A stretch of DNA of 64,000 nucleotides from Strigops habroptila (taxonomy: Eukaryota > Chordata > Aves > Psittaciformes > Psittacidae), in NCBI RefSeq assembly GCF_004027225.2, contig NW_022651111.1, positions 170,769-234,768 on the forward strand, written 5' to 3'. The notes under the pieces are model-generated. The model saw nothing but the letters and a program-made list of their open reading frames with translations, did not search any database and had not been told where the DNA came from. Both the position numbers and the translations under genes were made by a program. This document shows, in pieces, positions 63,371 to 64,000 of the stretch. Numbering within the stretch: the first letter of the stretch is position 1; every line of letters begins with the position of its first letter.

Positions 63371-64000
63371 GTGGGGATGGGGTGGGAATGGGGTGGGGAT
63401 GGTGGGGATGGGGATGGGAATGGTGGGGATGGGGATGGGAATGGTGGGAATGGTTTGGGAATGGGGGAATGGGGAAAAGTGGTGGGAATGGGGGTGGGAA
63501 TGGGAGGGGGATGGGGTGGGGATGGGGTGGGAATGGTGGGAATGGGGTGGGAATGGTGGGAATGGGGGAAAAATGGTGGGAATGGGGGTGGGAATGGGAG
63601 TGGGAATGGTGGGGATGGTTTGGGGTGGAAATGTGGCGGAATGGGGAAAAGTGATGGGAATGGGGACGGGAATGGTGGGAATGGGGTGGGAATGGTGGGA
63701 ATGGGAATGGGAATGGTGGGGATGGGGATGGGAATGGTGGGGATGGGGATGGGAATGGTGGGAATGGTTTGGGAATGGGGGAATGGGGAAAAGTGGGAAT
63801 GGGGGTGGGAATGGTGGGATTGGGGTGGAAATGGTGGGGATGGTTTGGGAATGGTGGGATTGGGAGTGGGAATGGTGGAATGGGGGAAAAGTGGGAATGA
63901 GGATGGGAATGGTGGGATTGGGAGTGGGAATGGTGGGAATGGAGATGGGACTGGTGGGAATGGGGTGGAAATGGTGGAATGGGGGAAGAATGGTGGGATT
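63371..64000 (+). repeat. GGGAATGGTGGGGATGGGGATGGGAATGG minisatellite to window end
   Basis: Short ggtgggaatgggg units following the exon donor; presumably intron. It extends past the window edge. Confidence 0.92.

Overview
The window is vertebrate nuclear DNA and almost certainly avian. Evidence: intron-containing genes with GT-AG boundaries, DDR1, IER3 and GABBR1 proteins, decayed CR1-type LINE fragments, C2H2 zinc-finger genes opening with MQENY (the end of a KRAB A-box), and compact GC-rich DNA packed with minisatellites. DDR1, IER3, GABBR1 and zinc-finger genes together match the class I / extended class I side of the mammalian MHC, so I infer an MHC-linked bird microchromosome. Species cannot be determined.

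Layout. (1) 1-12040, plus strand: the 3' fourteen coding exons of DDR1 (collagen-receptor tyrosine kinase). Reading frame is intact from the end of the discoidin region to the stop; the 5' exons lie left of the window. (2) 12041-16850: tandem repeats, including decaying copies of the end of DDR1 itself, then two minisatellites of opposite orientation. (3) 16900-19340, plus: complete two-exon IER3 with CCAAT and TATA boxes and an AU-rich 3' UTR. (4) about 19625-30930, minus: a zinc-finger gene with four phase-1-compatible coding exons, about 741 residues and 13 intact fingers. (5) about 32345-35709, minus: a second zinc-finger gene, two coding exons, about 501 residues, 13 fingers. (6) 36577-37076: a 500-N assembly gap. 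(7) 37255-45958, plus: the 3' thirteen coding exons of GABBR1, frame intact to the stop; the 5' half is absent, probably lost in the gap. (8) 46000-51085: repeats with one isolated CpG-rich promoter-like island. (9) 51480-53220: an AT-rich TTAAT-type repeat island. (10) 53280-59880, plus: a small KRAB-B-type zinc-finger gene with mostly degenerate fingers, inside long repeats. (11) 59885-64000, plus: a zinc-finger gene whose finger exon is at 62993-63370 and which runs off the window.

The genes act in separate pathways (matrix sensing, immediate-early response, GABA-B signalling, presumed transcriptional regulation). Their proximity reflects chromosomal synteny, not an operon.

The most unusual feature is how repeats relate to exons. 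About two thirds of the window is tandem repeat, and several arrays are seeded from exon edges: the DDR1 kinase exon end plus its splice donor was amplified into an array of 30/35-bp units, the DDR1 terminal codons plus stop recur about eight times in the 3' flank, a GABBR1 transmembrane exon has a dead copy in the next intron, and the GABBR1 stop-codon context reappears 1.1 kb downstream.

All calls come from reading the sequence. Family assignments rest on recalled protein-family knowledge and no search was run.
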